Below, in pieces: positions 9,838 to 21,230 of a stretch of DNA of 64,000 bases; position 1 is the stretch's first letter; each line of letters begins with the position of its first letter. The stretch spans positions 199,957,741 to 200,021,740 of the forward strand of contig CM041465.1 in the NCBI GenBank assembly GCA_023213395.1, given 5' to 3'. Source of the stretch: Cycas panzhihuaensis (lineage: Eukaryota; Cycadophyta). Under the pieces are notes generated by a model. It made no database searches and was not told the DNA's origin. It worked only from the letters and a program-made list of their open reading frames with translations. A program made the translations under genes and the position numbers.

Positions 9838-11810
9838 TATTATGTGCATATTTGATTAATATTTTATGAGCTTAGTGAAAAACAAAAGCCCATTTACTAA
9901 AAATGACACCCTATTCATATCATTTTTTAAGTTTTTAGTAAATATTAGTAGCATACAATAAATTTGATACTACTGTAGGTATTTTCCAACATGTACTAGC
10001 TCCTATATGTATCCCATTAGGTATATAGTAGTCCATAGGTCTCTCTAGTCCAGTATTATGTAAAAATGATGGAAACGACATGCCATTTTAGCTGTTTAAC
10101 CTCTACTTTTTCCCTATTCCAATGTATGATGGTTCAAATATTATTTGTTTACTCTCTAATCCTCTTGTTAATAGTCTATAGACACATTGAGGAGCCACAT
10201 AGGAGTCCCAACATCTATTTCTTCTAATTCCTAGTGAGTTTTGGATGCCAAAATGTCCCTATTGGCTATATAGCTATCCACATCTCTCTAAGCCTGTTCT
10301 GCTCCATTTGAGTTCATTTCACTTTACAGTAGGCTAGAAATTATTTGTACAGAGTTTTCATACCCTCACAAAGTTGATCTAGTTTGAGTTGAAGTGATTT
10401 GGGATAGATTACATAAAGAAAATTTGTCGATTCACAGTAAAAAGTTGTGCATCTAATATGAACTATTAAAATTTGATTTTAATCTTTAATTTCTTCCCCT
10501 AAAGATTGAGTTTCATTAAATCAAATTTGATTTTTGATTAAAATCTATACTAGGGGTAGTCTTTTAGTCATATTAGACCCCATGTGATCTCATTTATTAA
10601 TTAAAAGAGGGTAGATTAAAAAAATCATAAGTTATTTTTTATAATATTTTATTAATAAAAAGGTTTATGCCATATTTCATATTAGTTTAAGGTTTACCAA
10701 CCCTTTTAGACTCTAACTGGTGGTCACATATATTTATTTTATAACTAGGGGCCAACCAGTGAATGGGGCTTAAGCTAACCCCACCTTACTTTTTGCCCTT
10801 AAAGAGTACCTATCAGTATTTCAACTATAACCTTTTAATGATAAGTTAGATTTGAGCATTATCTAAATTATTGAAAATCTAATTTAAAGGGTTATAGTAT
10901 GAAGCTAGTTCTAGCTATATTTAGGTATGACTTAAGAGAGTTTTAAGCTACTCAAGTTGACCCTCTTGTCTGAGTAATCATGAGACCTATTTCATAAATT
11001 AAAGGCTTATATCTTATTTTTCATAAGATTTTTTGTTGTTAAATATTGTTCTCATCTATTAATAGGATATCATATTTTAATTTTTAAGTTAAGTGATTGT
11101 GCTTTATTATTATAGTTGTTCTTCTTGAGTGAGAGAGGTAGATCTTCTTGGAGTAAAGTCCATCAAAAAGAGCACCCTAACCCTATCTTTTTTTCTTTAA
11201 GTTATTGTTATTAGTTTCCTTGCTTTCATTTTTCATAAGAGGAACCTTGTATATAAGCAAGACCACTTTTAAAATCAATTTAAATTCATAACATTAAAAA
11301 ACATAATCCCCAAATTTATAAGAAAACTTTTCCAGCCTTATAAAAGGAATGATTAGGACTCCTGAACTTACCACTCTGCACACATCTTTGGTATTCTTTG
11401 AATTCTATGGATTTTAGAGGAAACCATTAGCTATAAGGTGTATTCAATCGTAGGCTAAGGCATGCAACTTATCCTTAGTATTTAAAGACTAGGCTAGACC
11501 TAAAAGAGGTGAGTGCCTTAGTTACAATTCTTAGTTAGATCTGTCACTAGGTATAAGTCTAGTGTAGGTGGACTAACAAATCAAGAGGGTCTTTGACCTT
11601 CTTTGTAGCCTACATATTAAAAAATATTAAGTTGTAGGCTTATGTACCAATATATAAGGTCCCTAGTTTACCACTTGTGAGTAGGTGTCACTAGATATGA
11701 TAACAACAAAAAGATTCCTTAGAGACCTATAAATATATAATTCTAAAATAGGTGTCCCTTAGGTAGATAGGATGTAATCATAAAGGAATCAAAAGTTAAA
11801 AGACACTTCA
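9838..11810. other. Copia I 5' leader, no coding seen
   Basis: About 2 kb of AT-rich sequence between the primer site and the first recognisable Gag motif. No conserved protein motif was found. It is long for a copia leader. Confidence 0.4.
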
Positions 11811-11814
11811 AAAA

Positions 11815-13190
11815 TAGGATCTCAAATGCTTTTATCCAATACGATCAAACTTAGTGGCTTAAATAATTTCTTAGCTTGGAAGAAAAAAGTTAAGAACCTT
11901 ATCATGAATGATTATTAGGCTTATATCAATGCAGACATACCCCTAATTACACCTACAAAGGATCCAAATGATCCTACCATTGTCATCGCACCTAATCCAA
12001 TTTCCCTAACCAACTTCAAAGCTAAGGATAATGTAGCCTTATCATTTCTCTCTTAGTTGTAGAAGATTAAGCAGATCAAATTATAGAAACTGCCTAAACC
12101 TCTCATAAATCTTGGAGTATCTTATGCTCCCTCTAAGAGAGGAAATATGAGTCAAAATCCTTAACCTTAAAGGCATTCTTATTTGGAATACCTTTAATTA
12201 GAATGGTCACTACCTAATTAACTAAGATTAAAACAATAAGAAACCAACTCATAATCCTTTATAAACTTCCCTTAGATTATGATCTAATATCTAGTATCCT
12301 TAATATCCTTCCTATAGGATATAATAGCCTTATATCTAAACTTTATGATAACTATACCAAAATGGACTTCATCACTTTTGAAGGACTTTTACTGAGAAAA
12401 GAGAACATCCTCACCCACCAAGGTGTAACATCTACCTTTAACTTAACACCTACATTTGTTGCAAGGAATTTAGAGAGGAGTAAGACTATTCAACAACTAA
12501 CTCAATAAGACTATTCAACAACTAACTCAGTAACCAACTCACTTATAAAATCTTACTCAACAACTTGACACCTTAGACATATCACTAAAGACAAGTTAGT
12601 CACTAACTCAACAACAACCATAACAAGTTGGCACTTATTCCCACTAAGTTGAATAACCTTAATAGCCTCATTAACCACAATAGCCTCAACCATAAATGAA
12701 TTAACAATGTAGACCAAATATCACTTGCATGTATTATGGGAAACATAGCCATCTAGTTGTTGAATATAAGAGAAGATAAGTTGATCTTTAGATGTTACAA
12801 AATCAAGGAGGACAACCATATGGACCCAACTATCAACAAAAAAGACCTAGATATCAACAAGGAAGACCTAACTATCAATAAAGTGGACTCAATTTCCAAC
12901 AAGGAGGTAAATTCCTTCAATAAGGAGCCCCTTATTTCCAACAAAGAGGCCTTATTCCTTAATAAGGAGGTACTATTTATCCATAAGGAGGGCCAAAATA
13001 CCAACAACTAGGCTAATTCTCCTAGTAGAATTGGAATCAAAGATAAAATTAGAACTAATGCCAACAAAACAAGTAGTGGTTCCTACCAAGAAACCTAGGG
13101 AACAACCCCAATCCAAAACAATGAGGTAATGTGGTAGATTCTCAACCCTCCTCTTAAAACTTTTTTTTTATGGCTTTGTCATCTTTACAT
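11815..13190 (+). pseudogene. Ty1/copia Gag (copia I)
   Basis: Copia Gag packages element RNA into the particle. The N-terminal motif KLSGLNNFLAWKKKV lies near 11845-11890 (family: KL.G.NNFL.WK...). It is followed by a DNVALSFLS segment near 12028 and a KMDFITFEGLLL-like segment near 12360-12395. The C-terminal part is the Gln/Gly/Pro-rich repeat described separately. Many in-frame TAG/TAA stops fall at positions expected to be glutamine. It is followed in order by protease, integrase, RT and RNase H. Confidence 0.7.
12800..13018 (+). repeat. YQQGGP-type tandem repeat in copia I Gag
   Basis: Roughly eight to nine degenerate units of about 24 bases, consensus TATCAACAAGGAGGACCT. In the Gag frame they encode YQQxRP / FQQGG / YQQGRPN-like units with several Gln codons turned to stops. 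Open reading in another frame (NKE repeats, 12757-13011) is a shadow. Confidence 0.7.
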
Positions 13191-13194
13191 AATA

Positions 13195-13680
13195 TCAATT
13201 CTTAGTTACTTGATTTAGGTTCCACATGCTATATGACTGGCATAGAAGACATGTTAGATGAAACCTATTGAATCAACACTCAAATAGTCATATTTAGAGA
13301 TAACCTTACCTACAATATGATTAAAATTGGAAGGGCTCCAGTTGTATTAAAGGATTCCAAAATCTAACATCCCATTGACAATGTGTTTTTAGTCCTAGAT
13401 ATGAAGATGAACTTACTCTGTGTCAGTCAAATTAACAAGTAGAACCTAGATGTCCTCTTTAGTCAAGGCATCTATACTATCATTGATCATGCTACTAGAT
13501 AAATTATGGTAATAGGACATGAAGATAGTGGCTTACACAAACTTGATGGAGTTCTCCTCACCACTAATCCACCAAAAGAATCTAGTTTAATGGATCAAAA
13601 TATTTAACTTAATAAGGGAAAAGAAATCATGGTAGAAGACCCACCTCTTGTCTAAGAACAAGTTAAATGCTTCCATTCTA
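13195..13680 (+). pseudogene. Ty1/copia protease remnant (copia I)
   Basis: Near 13200-13250 the frame reads LLDLGSTCYMTG, matching the copia protease site W(L/I)xDSGAxxHMTG. The catalytic Asp is kept and Ser-Gly-Ala is changed to Leu-Gly-Ser. The downstream part carries an IDNVFLVLDMKMNLLCVSQI-like segment typical of the end of this domain (N-L-L-S-V-S-Q). Stops interrupt it. Confidence 0.7.
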
Positions 13681-13689
13681 ATGAAAAAT

Positions 13690-14620
13690 CTACCTTAAGT
13701 AGTGCCAGAGATCAACTATGGAACCAACGCCTTAGTCACTTGAATATTGAGAGTTTAAATCTCATGTCTAGGCTTTATACGGTGCATGGACTTCCTAAGA
13801 TTAAGAGAAACAACTATATTTATGAGGCCTATTTAGTGGGAAAATAATAAAGAGAAAAATTCCCATCCAAAATTGCATGGAGATCCTATGAACCATTAGA
13901 ATTGGCCCACTTAAATATTTGTAAGCCTATGCCATTTCAATCTCTCAATGGGACATTACTTTTCATGACATTTATAGATGATTATTTTAGGAAAGTATGG
14001 GTCTACTTCATAAGGAATAAGTACTGAGCCCTTGGAAAATTTAAGGAATTTAAGGCTAAGGTAGAGAATTAAAGTCGTATGAGTATCAAAGTACTCAGAT
14101 TTAATAATAGAGAAGGATATATATCTAATCAATTCACTAATTTCTACAAGCAATATTACATCAAATGCCAATTTTTAAAAACTCACACACCTTAATAAAA
14201 TAATCTAGTAGAGAGAATGAATCAAACATTAGTGAATAAAGTAAAAGCTATATTAAGTGTTGCCAATCTTGCTATAAGATTTTGGGTTGAAGTCATTATT
14301 ACTACTGCTTATCTAATAAATAGAAGTCCTAATGTTACAGTCAAGAACATCACCCATGAGGAGGCTTAGTTAGGATTTAAACCAATAGTTGCACAGTTAA
14401 AGACCTTTGGATGCATATCCTATAAACTTGTTCCTGTGGAGAATAGGAAGAAGCTAGATGATAACAGCCTTAAGTGCATCTTTATTGACTATATACTTAG
14501 TTATAAAGCCTACAAGGTATTTGACATTGCTAGAAACCAAGTCTACACTACTTGGGATATAATATTTACTGAAAATAATTAGGACCTAGATCCCTTACAA
14601 ATCCAGTTTATAGTAGAAGA
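13690..14620 (+). pseudogene. Ty1/copia integrase (copia I)
   Basis: The pre-integrase motif LWNQRLSHLNIESL lies near 13720-13760. The catalytic-core landmark FIDDYFRKVWVYF lies near 13970-14010. The ...NRSPN segment near 14325, and GCISYKLVP with DxxSLKCIFIDY near 14410-14500, are hallmarks of the copia integrase C-terminus. The enzyme would join element cDNA to host DNA. Multiple stops are present. Confidence 0.75.
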
Positions 14621-14799
14621 TGATATTTGTATACCCGAAGTGCCTCTTATATAAATTTTGGAGCCACCAATATCTATATCCTCCTATACACTAGGTTCAT
14701 CTTTAACTCTAATAGCCTTAACATCTATATTAGGTGCTAGCATATTAATGGCACCTATTTTGGTTAGTAACCTTTAGGTGGAAGCCACCCATTTTCATC

Positions 14800-15967
14800 T
14801 ACCTCCCAATTGGGTCCAAAAATTACTAAAGGATGCTCCTCCTCCTCACATAGCTACTAAAAGAGCATAAAAAATGAGACACTCCATTGACTTTGCCCTA
14901 ATGGCATATGTTTTAGAAACCTCTAAGCTTTCCACATTTAAGGAGGTAGAAAAAGACCAAACATGAAAAGTAGCAATAGATAAAGAGATAAATTCCATTT
15001 CAAAAAATGAAACTTAGGAGCCAATAGAACTACCATCTGGAAAAAATCTAGTTGATTGTTAATGGCTATATAAAACTAAGTACCATGTAAATGGCACCAT
15101 TGAGCATCATAAAACTCATCTTATTGTAAAAGGTTTCAAATAATAGGAGGGAATAGACTATGATGAGACCTATACATGGGTAGCTAATATGACCACATTT
15201 CATTTGGTGATGTTACTTATAGCCTAATTCAACTGGCCAATAGACTAAATAGTTATGAAAAGTATCTTTCTCAATGGAGAGCTTACAGAAGAGGTTTTCT
15301 TAAAGTAATCTCCTAGCTATACTATTCCTAGTAAAGAACACTTAGTTTATAAGCTTTAGAAAGCTTTGTATAGACTAAAGTAGGTACCACATACTTGGCA
15401 TATAAAAAATGATATTTTTTCACTCAACATGGATTCCATTGTTCACCCTTTAATTTAGACTTGTATATTTTGATTAGAGGAAATTTGATCACTATCATTG
15501 TGCTCAATGTGGATGATTTAGTAATCATAGGCGATGACACTGAAGGTATAGCTTGGTTATAATCTAAATTGAAAAGCAAATTTAAGATGAAAGATCTTGA
15601 GCTACTACACTATTTCCTTAGCATTGAAGTATGGTAAGAACTAGGACACATCTTCTTATCATAATCAAAGTAATCCAATGAACTCTTGTAGTGGTTTAGA
15701 ATGATAGATTATAAGCTAGCCCCAATTCCTAAGGAAATAGGATTCGAGCTAAACTTAGATAAGCAAGGCGAACCATTCAATCCTACCTTGTACTGGCAGT
15801 TAGTTGGGAGTCTCATCTACCTCATACATAATCACCCAGATATTTCATATACAATCAAGATTTGTTCTAGGTATATGCTAAAGCCCAATGAATCCCATTG
15901 GAAGGCTACTACTAGGATTCTTAATTATATCTATGACATACATCAATTTGGACTTGACTACAATTAA
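14800..15967 (+). pseudogene. Ty1/copia reverse transcriptase (copia I)
   Basis: Landmarks in order are GTIEHHKTHLIVKGF near 15095-15130 (GxxxRxKARLVAKGF), IFLNGELTEEVF near 15265-15300 (AFLNGxLxEEV), the catalytic box NVDDLVIIG near 15508-15535 (YVDD with Tyr to Asn), and YWQLVGSLIYL with HPDISYTI near 15790-15860. The last part is open over 15701-15967. Stops such as the doubled TAATAG after GGTTTCAAA sit where the family has Gln-Gln. Confidence 0.8.
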
Positions 15968-16450
15968 ACTAAATCTCCTACCTTAAAAGGACATACAAAT
16001 GTTGACTGGATGAGTTGTTAAGATATAATCCACTTAACTTTAGGGTATTATTTTAATATGGATTTAGTTATAATCTCTTGGAGCTGTAAGAAGTAGCTAA
16101 ATATTACTCTTTCCTCCACTAAAGTTAAATACAAAGTAGCTATCTATACCACTACAACATTGATATGGCTTAGAAGGATACTTACAAAGCTTAGACTTTA
16201 ACAAACTACACCCCCCATTCTCTACAATGATAACTAGAGTGTGTTAAAGATGATAAAAAATCTAATTTTTCATCTTGAACCAACCACATAGAGGCCCACC
16301 TTCACTTCATCCATGAGCATGTTCAAAATAAAGAAGTAGATCTTGCTTACCAACTAACTAAGGACCAGGTTGTAGATATCTTCAACAAAGCACTTGGTAA
16401 AACAAAGTTTGAATAGTTTCATCATGACCTTGACATCAGATGTAATAAAG
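15968..16450 (+). pseudogene. Ty1/copia RNase H (copia I)
   Basis: This is the C-terminal RNase H that degrades the RNA template. The end motif TKDQVVDIFNKALGKTKFE lies near 16357-16412 (family: TxxQxADIFTKALGKxKFE). An SSTKVKYKVAI-like segment near 16115-16140 matches SSTEAEYxA. Broken by stops. The polypurine tract AAGGGAGGG at 16459-16467 follows. Confidence 0.7.
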
Positions 16451-16467
16451 TTATCATTAAGGGAGGG

Positions 16468-16844
16468 TGTTAAAACATATAATGATCCCATTATTACTTG
16501 TAAATTATATATATTTATAATCATGTATATAGGAATGACTTCCCATTATAAATTTAATCATAATGTAAGGTTTAGTTAGGTCCATCTGCCTTGCTGACAT
16601 AATGACCAATAATTTCATTATATTTTTGGGGTGGTTTGCTGATAGTTTGAGCCCATGCCCTATGCTTTATATATTAATGAATGATACATCAAGAAGCTCT
16701 ACAGAAATAGAGATGCACGATGTAACCAATTTACTCGTAGTGAACATGCATTACGTATTTGGCTTTCTATTTGATGTTTGATCTGCTTTCTTGAGTATAT
16801 TTAATTGTATGTATATTGATTTAGGTTTTGATGCTAATTTAATA
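16468..16844 (+). repeat. 3' LTR of copia I
   Basis: It starts TGTTAAAACA straight after the polypurine tract and ends ...GCTAATTTAATA (CA mutated to TA), giving 377 bases. Its last roughly 59 bases match the 5' LTR end at 9766-9824. Downstream sequence is gypsy Gag/protease, so copia I sits inside the gypsy element. Confidence 0.65.
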
Positions 16845-16849
16845 AGAAA

Positions 16850-17740
16850 GTAATTTAAATGCTTGAAACTACTCAAGTATTGACTACCATATGTGCTCAA
16901 GTAACTAAGGAAGTTAAAGAGGCCTCCTTATCCCAACAATCTTAAATTAATCCTTAATCCCCAGAGATCCCTTTTATTCCCAAGATTATACCTACTTGCC
17001 CTAGTCGATATAACCTAGTAAGGGCCCTTCCCCAACCCACTAACAAGGGGAAGACTTTGTATATCATAGAGAGGCTTCAAATTGTTTCCATGAAAATGTC
17101 TATCATGGATATCTTATAAAGTTATCTCTACCAAAGGAACTTACAATAGAAGCCTTGAGGGATAAGGAAGTTCCCATACATATGGTTTATGTCAAATCCA
17201 TAGCCTAGACCATTATCACTTTTGATTCCAAGGACTTACCACCTCTAAATGAGAAGAAGCACCTTTGTCACTTCCATTTTACCATCACAATTGAGACTCT
17301 AGTGTTTGCCCTAGAAAGAACCATGGTAGATAATAGATCTTGAATCAATGTCGTACCTACCTAAATGCTTCAAGAACTTAACATTTAGGCCCTCAAACTT
17401 GTTCTTTAAAAGTGCCATAGGTATGATGGGAATGAGAAAGCCCCCCTTGGAAAATCTATAATCCCCCTTACTTTTGAAGATAAAACTATTTTTATTAAGA
17501 TCATGGTTCTAAGTATTAACATTAACTATAACCTCCTTTTAGGAAGGCCTTGATTAGACCAAATGGAGGGAATCTACTCTTCTTTTTGGGGGAAACTTAA
17601 ATTCCTCCACAATGGAACAGTGTATAATGTTTCATATGAACCACCTCCTTTCTATTCATCCTATCTAGTTATTCAAGCCATCTTTAATACAAAGACTGAG
17701 GAAACAATCAAGTAGGCCCATGGCTTGAGTCCCTTTTTTA
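16850..17740 (+). pseudogene. Ty3/gypsy Gag tail and protease (giant gypsy element)
   Basis: After a poorly preserved Gag C-terminus, the protease domain runs from about 17250. Landmarks are MVDNRS followed by a stop and INVVPT near 17318-17360 (family VDxGSSxNVMP), ALKLVL, RYDGNEKAPLGKS near 17415-17450, a TFEDKTIFIK strand, and YNLLLGRP near 17525-17550, then FLHNGTVYNV. The first Asp is present but the following Gly is Arg (DNRS). It is the same family as 228-653. The domain order continues into the linker, then is cut by N1. Confidence 0.8.
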
Positions 17741-18370
17741 AGACCGAAGCCCCTAATTTGACCCAAATTATCCTTCTTCAGGATACAACATGGTATATTT
17801 TCCCTTAATTATTATGGGTAACCATGGATACTTAGTTGTTCTTAATGATCCCAAATCTAATCCAAAAGATAAAAGGCTTTCTACATGTTAAGTAGCCATG
17901 ATTTCTTATATTGAAGGGTTGCACCCTTTGAAGACACTCCCCTATTCTTTAGTCCTTTTCAAAGGCTTCTACCTCTATGAGAGTCCTAATAAGACCTCAT
18001 GAGAAATTTTGAAATCATCCTTACATCTCCTTTGACTCATAGAGTCTTCCCTTTCTAGTGAGCATGGCTTGCATGAAATATATGCCAACTTATCTATGCT
18101 TACCACCTTGACTTTTGTGAGAAAATTATTGATCCACCATATGTAGCTCCACCCTCTCCTTAACCAACTTCATGAACCACCCATCCTATGGAAGCCCCAT
18201 AGGTAGTCACTTACTTAGATGATATGCTTAGGATATCTAAATCTCAAACTACCTAGCTTTCTAACCTTTAGTAGTAGCTAAAAGTTCTAAGATTTAATAA
18301 GTATACCTTGGCCCCCATGCCCATCATATTATTCCAATCCTTATATGGATTCATAATAATGCCCCATTTA
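17741..18370 (+). other. Decayed gypsy protease-RT linker, first part
   Basis: Broken frames with no named domain. The position between protease and the recognised pre-RT segment implies the long linker of this gypsy family. Confidence 0.35.
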
Positions 18371-19288
18371 AGAGAGTGAAGGCCTCATCTCTTCCCTACA
18401 AACTGCTAATATGATTCATTATGTTTGGGATTTTCTCAATGTCATGGTTATACAAATTGACCTATCTTAGACTCCCCTAATCTATGCCTAAGATATTGAG
18501 TCTAGTTCTACTTTTTTACATGACGAGTCTATCATTTATGACATCTCTCTTATATCCCCTTGGGTAATGCTTCATGATCTTTTTATCTTAGATTTAGAAC
18601 TAGAAGATACTCAAGATCCTATTATTCAACCCTCACCTTTTATTAGGCTATGTTACATTTACCATTGACATCACTATTCTAATTCTTCTTAATATTCCTT
18701 ATGTCTCTTCAATTTGTGGGTTAATAATTATACCAACCCCCCTTTCAAAGATTATAAATTTGTTATATGAGTAAAAGGTTATCTATGACATTGATTACTT
18801 TAAAAATAATAGGGTATTATTAGAGAACCTTATAAGGGTGGTTCCTAACCTCCCTCCAAATCACCACAATTTGATATTTTTAAAATGCCTTGATATTAGT
18901 CCCATGCTAATTAAGACTATTATGACTTGCATTACCTTGGACCCATCCATGGACCAAGATCCTACTCATTTTAGAGAGGGTAATGTATTCCTTATGGGGG
19001 GAACTATTGATGTTATTTTAACTTTTAAAAAGATCATCAAGGTGGGGATAGAATGCTCTCCTAAAAAGATAAGTAAATGCATGGACCTCTTCCAAGAGTT
19101 CTAGGACATTTTTACATGAGACTATGTTAACATAAAGGGAATAAACCCTAAGATCATCACCTATAATCTTACAACCATCCTTGGGGCTAATTTTATAAGG
19201 TAAAAACAATACCTAGTTCATCCTAAACTCTTAATTAACATTAAGATAGAGGTCAAGAAGCTTCATAATATAAGCTTGATCATGCTAA
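18371..19288 (+). pseudogene. Gypsy pre-RT segment, interrupted by N1
   Basis: The frame at about 19020-19280 reads as the segment just before gypsy RT: KVGIECSPKKISKCMDLFQEF, then a KGINPKI motif (family GLDPKIVxHxLP) and HPKLLINIKIEVKKL (RxHPxxxxxIKEEVxKLL). It ends abruptly at 19288 at the left edge of N1. The frame resumes at 23216 on the far side of N1. Upstream, 18500-18660 holds acidic linker sequence. Confidence 0.75.
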
Positions 19289-19594
19289 TGTTAAGAATTT
19301 AAAATGCAATATAAACAATATCTAATGGTGAGTAACACATCAAGCAATAAAGTACAAGAAAGATGAAGTATATATATAAATGAACACCATATATGGAGAA
19401 TTAACCAAAACTCAAATTATAGAGAATAAAAGTACATACTTATAGTACATACTCACCATTAGTGAGAGAACCCTATTAGTTAACTTAGAGGTAGCACATA
19501 TGTCTATATGGCCCATAACCTCTAATATAAAAGTACAAATAAATAGAGAGAGATTACATAGGGTTAATTATGTAATTGGGTATTACACTAAACA
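19289..19594 (-). repeat. N1 left LTR (3' LTR)
   Basis: It starts TGTTAAGAATTTAAAATG and ends TACACTAAACA. It aligns throughout with 22910-23215, with scattered transitions. A purine-rich tract on the minus strand (AGAGGAGAA) adjoins it at 19595-19604. Confidence 0.8.
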
Positions 19595-20474
19595 TTCTCC
19601 TCTGTAATAGTTAATTATATAAAAGATTACCATATCAAATAAAGCTCAAGCCTTTAAAAGTATACTGGATCAAATACTACTACATATATAAATAAAAAAT
19701 AGTTGATGTCTATATGAAGTGAAGTCCATTTACTAGAATACATGGGTCGATAGCCGCTATAACCACCAAGTAAGTAGAAACTCCCTTTCTATATATGGAT
19801 CAATCAGAACTAGCAAGAGTAGCTATAAATGGTCCTAACCCTTGTTCATATGGGAGTGCAAGCAGTTTTCAAGTGAAAAGTATGTAAGTGGCAAGAGTAG
19901 CTTTCAAAAGTGTGCCTGACCTCTTGCTAAATAGGACTATCACTTCTTTATCATCTAATGGCTAGAAATACAATAGGCTCTATAGCCTTAAATCACTACA
20001 TGGGTTAAAAAATGTCTCTTTGGGCTTTACAACATACCACCATGGGTAAAATAACTAGTAATAAATATTTTTATATGATTAAGAAATGATAGATGTGACT
20101 TAAATAGTATATGAATGACTCTCTCTCATATAACAAAGCTTAAAATAAAACTCAATGGGTTCTCAAGAGCCTAAATATAGACTTTAGTACATGTTATCCC
20201 CCACATTTGAGGTATATTACATTAATAAATATTATGGAACATTAAGAATTACATGTAAGTGCCTGAAGAAGCTAGAAAATGAAGTAAGATGAAGATTTAA
20301 CTAAAACTTTAAAATTTAAACTAAAAAATATGCATCAAAATAGCTCCAAAAGTCATCATGTAACTTGCCAATAGAAAATCTCTTTATTACAAGTCGAATA
20401 CAATATACAAGAGAAAAAACAGAGCCTCCTAGCTTAAGATATTATTAAACCTATGAGAAGTACTCCATTAAAAA
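19595..20474. other. N1 interior, unassigned
   Basis: AT-rich. Copia or gypsy protein motifs were looked for on both strands and none were found. Confidence 0.4.
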
Positions 20475-20800
20475 AAAAATGAGGGGGGGGGGGGGGGGGC
20501 TAGCCCTTTTGTCTGATTGGTTGCTGGTCATATAGGTGTTATATATGACCTAGGGATAAAGTACAAGGGGGCTAGGCAAACCCAAAACATATATGGTTTA
20601 ATCTAAATTTTCCAATGCAAAAAAATATTAAACCTAATTTAATAAAAAATAAAGTCTATTGATCCAAAAAATATATGTAATTGATAAAAAAAATAAAGAC
20701 AATTAAAGTTAACCCTAATTAGGGTTTCACAATAATCTTTCATCTAGGTCCATCACCATTGAGTTTTCTATGGTTGTAGGGCACCATTGTTATAATTACA
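20475..20800 (-). repeat. Copia-leader-like block with G-run and palindrome
   Basis: It contains a run of about 18 G (20483-20500), then GGGGGCTAGGCAAACCC, and the 16-base palindrome AACCCTAATTAGGGTT at 20711-20726. The same order of blocks (G-rich run, GGGCTAGTG-like, ACCTAAAAATTT, TAACCCTA, TTACAAGCA) occurs at 60545-60880, and in reverse complement near 53460-53680. It is probably the untranslated leader of one copia family, kept here in a non-autonomous relative. Confidence 0.5.
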
Positions 20801-20826
20801 AGCACTGAACCAGCACGAGGAGGAGG

Positions 20827-21230
20827 ATGCGATGCAGGTCGAGTAGTAGGCCAGAAAACATAAACTCATCCAATATTCTACTAACCAATGGTTTGGATGC
20901 CTATGTTTTAGACTTTTCTCTTATTCCTCTATTTAGCTCTATTGCTACTGCAAACCATATTGCTAGATATAGAGCTCTAGAATTCATAGAAACTCATAAA
21001 GTCACATAAAAATCTAATATTTATAGCTTTAGTGTGCTCCTTATAGTGGTGCTTATAGGCAAGGCTTCCAACTAGGTATCCCTCAACGATGACGACATTG
21101 ATCTTCCTAAATAGGTGTAGTCTATGGTTTAGGAATGGATGGCTAAGGTGTTTGACATGGAGCTAATGAGGTATCAAAATATAAAAGAGGAGATGGCTCA
21201 GTTGTTGCAGATCATAGATTTTTAAATCAC
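20827..21230 (+). pseudogene. Captured LRR-III receptor-like kinase fragment (C-terminal kinase lobe)
   Basis: The translation matches the C-lobe of plant LRR-III (inactive-type) receptor kinases. In order: PENINSSNILLTNG (family HGNIKSSNxLL, catalytic-loop position), YVLDFSLIPLF (DFGLxPLF), YRALEFIETHKVT (YRAPEV), KSNIYSFSVLL (KSDVYSFGVLLLELLTG), VSLNDDDIDLP, W(V)xSMV, and [22 protein letters not shown] (VFDxELMRYxNIEEEMVQLLQIAM). Similarity stops right after LLQI. DFG is DFS, APE is ALE, and stops at 21007, 21073 and 21112 rule out function. It lies on the plus strand inside a minus-strand element, so it is antisense to element transcription. No intron was obvious inside the fragment. The gene family is confident, the route of capture is inferred. 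Confidence 0.85.

Noticed and set aside
12757-13011. NKE-repeat protein on plus and its minus-strand counterpart
   Set aside because: Both are shadows of the YQQGG-type Gag repeat in the proper copia frame.
20711-20726. Interstitial telomere repeat
   Set aside because: A single inverted AACCCTAA pair, not an array of TTTAGGG units. Better seen as a palindrome in a leader.
20827-21009. A live receptor-kinase gene
   Set aside because: The fragment lacks the N-lobe, transmembrane and LRR parts, has in-frame stops, altered DFG and APE motifs, and lies between two LTRs.
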